This document shows positions 61,292 through 64,000 of a DNA stretch of 64,000 nucleotides, piece by piece. Every line of letters starts with the position of its first letter. Position 1 is the first letter of the stretch. The notes below the pieces were generated by a model. The model was not told the DNA's origin and did no database searches. It saw only the letters and a program-made list of their open reading frames with translations. The position numbers were made by a program, and so were the translations under genes. The stretch is from Variovorax paradoxus (lineage in GTDB: Bacteria > Pseudomonadota > Gammaproteobacteria > Burkholderiales > Burkholderiaceae_C): NCBI RefSeq assembly GCF_018614955.1, contig NZ_JAGGNV010000007.1, forward strand, positions 40,301 to 104,300, read 5' to 3'.

Positions 61292-61588
61292 TCAGCGGGC
61301 GTCGCGCGCTCTCTCGGTTCGCTTCTCGATCTCCTCCGCCAAGGTGGCGTTGACTTCAGCGAGCGTCTCGGCCGACTCGGCCAGTTTCTTTTCAAGCTGG
61401 CCGGTGTGTTCGATGGCCTGCGCGACGTCGCCCACCTGCGCTTCGTCCGGAAGCTCCTGTTCCAGCACCGCGTTGATGACGGCCAGGTCGTCCGATGCGC
61501 GCTGCACCTCGGCAGCCACCGCTTCGGTCTTCTCCAGGGCCTGATCGAGCGGCGCTGCGGCCCGATCCGCTTTGCTTTGTCCGGCCAT
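61292..61588 (-). CDS. Small coiled-coil protein of unknown function
   Basis: 98 residues from ATG 61588, with AAGGAG 5 nt upstream; an in-frame extension to 61651 crosses the terminator region and is rejected. The sequence is almost entirely helical with heptad-like leucines (LDQALEKTEAVAAEVQRASDDLAVINAVLEQEL; EHTGQLEKKLAESAETLAEVNATLAEEIEKR). Family not recognised. It could pair with the receiver protein gene downstream on the same strand, but nothing in the sequence shows it. Confidence 0.65.
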   Translation of the reverse strand: MAGQSKADRAAAPLDQALEKTEAVAAEVQRASDDLAVINAVLEQELPDEAQVGDVAQAIEHTGQLEKKLAESAETLAEVNATLAEEIEKRTERARDAR

Positions 61589-61657
61589 CCGAGCTCCTTC
61601 TGGGGATAGGAAAAAGTAAGGCGATGGTACTCTGTCGCCCGACGGCCCCAAAACGAA

Positions 61658-61680
61658 AAAGCCCCGGGGTACGGGGCTTT
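61658..61680. terminator. Bidirectional hairpin terminator
   Basis: AAAGCCCCG (61658-61666) pairs with CGGGGCTTT (61672-61680). An A run (61651-61660) on the upstream side gives a U tract when read on the minus strand, so it likely ends transcription downstream of tRNA-Ser. Confidence 0.8.
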
Positions 61681-61727
61681 CAAGACGACTCCCAGGTGCA
61701 CTGGGACGGGACTGGATCGGTTTTTCC

Positions 61728-61818
61728 TGGCGGAGCAGGCGGGATTCGAACCCGCGGAGGGCTATTAACCCTCACACGCTTTCCAGGCGTGCGACTTAAA
61801 CCGCTCATCCACCGCTCC
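61728..61818 (-). tRNA. tRNA-Ser (anticodon GGA)
   Basis: A 91-nt tRNA with a long variable arm and encoded CCA. On the minus strand the acceptor GGAGCGG pairs with CTGCTCC (one G-U), discriminator G, the anticodon loop is CTGGAAA, the variable arm is GAGGGTT-AATAG-CCCTC, and the T-loop is TTCGAAT. The anticodon GGA reads TCC/TCT serine codons. Confidence 0.96.
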
Positions 61819-61852
61819 GAAGCCCGCGATTGTAGCAGCGGTGCCTCTCCTT

Positions 61853-62782
61853 TCAGGCTGCGCTCGATGTCTTTCCGGCCTGCACCATGCGCATCGCCGA
61901 GGCGATGAGCGCGGCGGTCTCGGTCATGTTGCTCGGCACGATCAGGGTGGTCGTGGCGTCGGCCGCGACCTTGCCGTAGGCATCGACCGCGCGCTCGGCG
62001 ACCTTGAGCTGCACGGCCTGTTCGCCGCCCGGCTGCCGGATCGCGGCCGCCACGCGCTCGATGGCGCCGGCGGTCGCCTCGGCCACCGCGGTGATGGCTG
62101 CCGCCTCGCCCTGCGCGTTGTTGATCTGCGCCTGCTTCTCGCCCTCGGAGCGCGCGATGAAGGCTTCGCGCTCGCCGGTGGCGATGTTGATCTGCTCCTG
62201 GCGGCGGCCTTCGGAGGCCGCGATTAGCGCCCGCTTTTCGCGCTCGGCCGTGATCTGGCGCTGCATGGCCTGAAGGATTTCCTTCGGCGGCGTCAGGTCC
62301 TTGATCTCGTAGCGCAGCACCTTCACGCCCCAGTTCAGCGCGGCCTCGTCGATGGCGGCCACCACCTGGGCATTGATGATGTCGCGCTCCTCGAAGGTCT
62401 TGTCGAGCTCGAGCTTGCCGATCACGCTGCGCAGCGAGGTCTGCGCGAGCTGGGTGACGGCCACGATGTAGTTGGACGAGCCGTAGCTCGCGCGCATCGG
62501 GTCGGTCACCTGGAAGTACAGGATGCCGTCGACCTGCAGCTGCGTGTTGTCGCGCGTGATGCAGATCTGGCTCGGCACGTCGAGCGGGATTTCCTTCAGG
62601 CTGTGCTTGTAGGCCACCTTGTCGATGAACGGGATCAGGAAGTTGGGCCCGGGCGTCATCGTGTTGTGGTACTTGCCCAGGCGCTCGCGCACCCAGGCGT
62701 TCTGCTGCGGCACGAACTTGATCGACTGGCTGATGACGATGATCGCGATGACCAGGATGACGACGGGGACTGCGAGTTCCAT
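61853..62782 (-). CDS. SPFH/Band 7 protein (QmcA/paraslipin-like)
   Basis: 309 residues. An N-terminal membrane helix (VPVVILVIAIIVISQSI) leads into an SPFH domain (VPQQNAWVRERLGKYHNTMTPGPNFLIPFIDKVAYKHSLKEIPLDVPSQICITRDNTQLQVDGILYFQV). A helical region follows (QAMQRQITAEREKRALIAASEGRRQEQINIATGEREAFIARSEG). Family members organise membrane microdomains. NfeD is 31 nt upstream in the same operon, the usual partner arrangement. Confidence 0.92.
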   Translation of the reverse strand: MELAVPVVILVIAIIVISQSIKFVPQQNAWVRERLGKYHNTMTPGPNFLIPFIDKVAYKHSLKEIPLDVPSQICITRDNTQLQVDGILYFQVTDPMRASYGSSNYIVAVTQLAQTSLRSVIGKLELDKTFEERDIINAQVVAAIDEAALNWGVKVLRYEIKDLTPPKEILQAMQRQITAEREKRALIAASEGRRQEQINIATGEREAFIARSEGEKQAQINNAQGEAAAITAVAEATAGAIERVAAAIRQPGGEQAVQLKVAERAVDAYGKVAADATTTLIVPSNMTETAALIASAMRMVQAGKTSSAA

Positions 62783-62813
62783 GAATGCTTCCTTTGGGGG
62801 TTCTTGTTGCTTG

Positions 62814-63239
62814 TCAGATCTTGTCGACGACCAGGCGGCTGCCGACCACCTCGGCCACGCGGTGCTCGCCGGTCGAGGGCGTGCTTCCGGCGCGGGGCAC
62901 CACGGTCCATTGCGCGCCGCGGTAGCGCACGATGGCGGTACCGTCGGGATTCCAGGCGTCGACGTACACGCTCTCGCCGATATCCAGGTTGACGTCGCGG
63001 TTGGCGCCGGTCGGCGGCGCGGCCGGCCGCCGACGGCGGATGATGTGCCAGATGAGCACGGCGCCCACCCCGACCACTGCCGCGACCACCAGCTGGGTGG
63101 TCAGGCTGGCGCCCGCATGGGCCGCAATCGCCGCCGCGGCGAAGCCCGCGCTCAGCAGCAGAAGGTAGACCGTGCCGGAGAGCAGCTCCAGCACGATGGC
63201 CCCTCCCGCAATCAACCACCAGACGGTGGAACTCGCCAT
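62814..63239 (-). CDS. NfeD-family membrane protein
   Basis: 141 residues from ATG 63239, with GAGGAG upstream. Two to three membrane helices (VWWLIAGGAIVLELLSG; VYLLLLSAGFAAAAIAAHAG; LVVAAVVGVGAVLIWHII) precede a C-terminal OB-like beta domain (VNLDIGESVYVDAWNPDGTAIVRYRGAQWTVVP). It pairs with SPFH proteins in microdomain assembly. The start at 63281 adds a tail that is not part of the family. Confidence 0.9.
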   Translation of the reverse strand: MASSTVWWLIAGGAIVLELLSGTVYLLLLSAGFAAAAIAAHAGASLTTQLVVAAVVGVGAVLIWHIIRRRRPAAPPTGANRDVNLDIGESVYVDAWNPDGTAIVRYRGAQWTVVPRAGSTPSTGEHRVAEVVGSRLVVDKI

Positions 63240-63349
63240 GACGACTCCTCTCTTTATTGAAGGCACGACATTCTGAGTCAAAAGCCGACCAGTTCCTTCA
63301 TCTGAATTCCGTACACTTCGCGCCTATTTGCCAGTCCGGAGCCGCGCTC

Positions 63350-64000
63350 ATGAAATTCCGCTTTCCCATCGTCATCATCGACGAGGACTTCCGCTCCGAG
63401 AACAGCTCGGGGCTCAGCATCCGCGCCCTGGCGCAGGCTTTCGAGAAAGAAGGCTTCGAAGTGCTGGGCGTCACCAGCTACGGCGACCTGAGCCAGTTCG
63501 CCCAGCAGCAAAGCCGCGCCAGCGCCTTCATCCTGTCGATCGACGACGAGGAGTTCACCGTCGGCCCCGACCTCGACCCGGCGGTGCTGAACCTGCGCAA
63601 CTTCATCGGCGAAGTGCGGCGCAAGAACGCCGACGTGCCGATCTACATCTACGGCGAGACCAAGACCTCGCGCCACATCCCGAACGACATCCTGCGCGAG
63701 CTGCACGGCTTCATCCACATGTTCGAGGACACGCCGGAGTTCGTGGCGCGCCACATCATCCGCGAAGCCAAGAGCTACCTCGAAGGCGTGCAGCCGCCGT
63801 TCTTCAAGGCGCTGATCGACTACGCGGAAGACGGCTCGTACTCCTGGCATTGCCCGGGCCACTCGGGCGGGGTGGCCTTCCTGAAGAGCCCGGTGGGCCA
63901 GATGTTCCACCAGTTCTTCGGCGAGAACATGCTGCGCGCCGACGTCTGCAATGCGGTCGAGGAGCTCGGCCAGCTGCTGGATCACACCGGCCCGGTGGCG
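63350..64000 (+). CDS. Orn/Lys/Arg decarboxylase, N-terminal part (runs off window)
   Basis: The first 217 residues of a class III PLP decarboxylase, beginning at ATG 63350 with GGAG 8 nt upstream. The N-terminal wing domain reads RFPIVIIDEDFRSENSSGLSIRALAQAFEKEGFEV, and the start of the PLP domain is FKALIDYAEDGSYSWHCPGHSGGVAFLKSPVGQMFHQFFGENMLRADVCNAVEELGQLLDHTGP, the Orn/Lys/Arg decarboxylase signature region. The catalytic Lys lies beyond the window, so arginine, lysine or ornithine specificity cannot be told. It is divergent from the nfeD gene. Confidence 0.92.
   Translation, partial: MKFRFPIVIIDEDFRSENSSGLSIRALAQAFEKEGFEVLGVTSYGDLSQFAQQQSRASAFILSIDDEEFTVGPDLDPAVLNLRNFIGEVRRKNADVPIYIYGETKTSRHIPNDILRELHGFIHMFEDTPEFVARHIIREAKSYLEGVQPPFFKALIDYAEDGSYSWHCPGHSGGVAFLKSPVGQMFHQFFGENMLRADVCNAVEELGQLLDHTGPVA

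Overview
The window is GC-rich, densely packed chromosomal DNA. Gene content and order (dapC-dapD-pilU-like-dapE, purD-hemF-nadD-rsfS-rlmH-maf-rng, argA of the two-domain type, cysB, lptF/lptG divergent from pepA-holC) point to a betaproteobacterium of the Comamonadaceae. Variovorax is the best guess, from general gene content and the intergenic palindromic repeat type; this is inference, as no rRNA or marker comparison is possible here. Genes are tightly coupled: many neighbours share ATGA, GTGA or TGATG stop/start overlaps, and GTG or TTG starts are common.

Layout. 1-2323 (minus): N-terminal part of a large autotransporter-type adhesin with passenger repeats and an apparent frameshift near 205. 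2475-3992 (minus): HerA-like ATPase of the DUF853/YjgR family. 4104-17400: an aryl-polyene/xanthomonadin-like locus in two convergent operons. The plus operon (4104-13457) encodes an acyl carrier protein, a membrane protein, an AMP-ligase fused to a hot-dog dehydratase, an LpxL-like acyltransferase, a LolA-like protein, an MMPL/RND exporter, a polysaccharide deacetylase, a methyltransferase, an ApeP-like dehydratase and a FabG-like reductase. The minus operon (17400-13458) encodes a flavin-dependent halogenase-like enzyme, a chorismatase (hydroxybenzoate synthase), a PlsC-type acyltransferase and a family 2 glycosyltransferase. Together these could make, activate, elongate/reduce, halogenate, lipidate and export an aryl polyene pigment, but the locus has no ketosynthase, which is its main puzzle.

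17572-24393: housekeeping genes yebC, purD, hemF, nadD, rsfS, rlmH, maf, rng. 24472-27026: a secreted Sel1-repeat protein divergent from a winged-helix/TPR regulator. 27034-31580: msbA-like lipid flippase divergent from tolB-pal-cpoB (no tolQRA beside them). 31595-32529: tcdA and tRNA-Lys. 32530-35230: a small accessory island of unrecognised short genes and secreted proteins next to the tRNA. 35233-43261 (minus): DUF697-like protein, ABC-F protein, prmB bracketed by two inverted copies of an intergenic repeat, and the dapE / pilU-like / dapD / dapC block of lysine biosynthesis.

43353-46368: two tandem M81 (MlrC-like) metallopeptidase paralogues; then a ~270-nt nested palindrome; then argA (minus) and hrpA (plus), the latter carrying a repeat-derived in-frame insertion. 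52011-54800 (minus): DUF3309 peptide, methionine aminotransferase-like enzyme, cysB, sirB/cbiX. 54806-57009 (minus): lptG and lptF; 57031-59383 (plus): pepA, holC and a Pro/Ala-rich protein. 59507-60721: a lipoprotein-type branched-chain amino acid binding protein. 60766-61818: a stand-alone receiver protein, a small coiled-coil protein and tRNA-Ser(GGA). 61853-63239: SPFH/QmcA-NfeD pair. 63350-end: start of an Orn/Lys/Arg decarboxylase. No rRNA, CRISPR array, insertion sequence, integrase or replication origin was seen.
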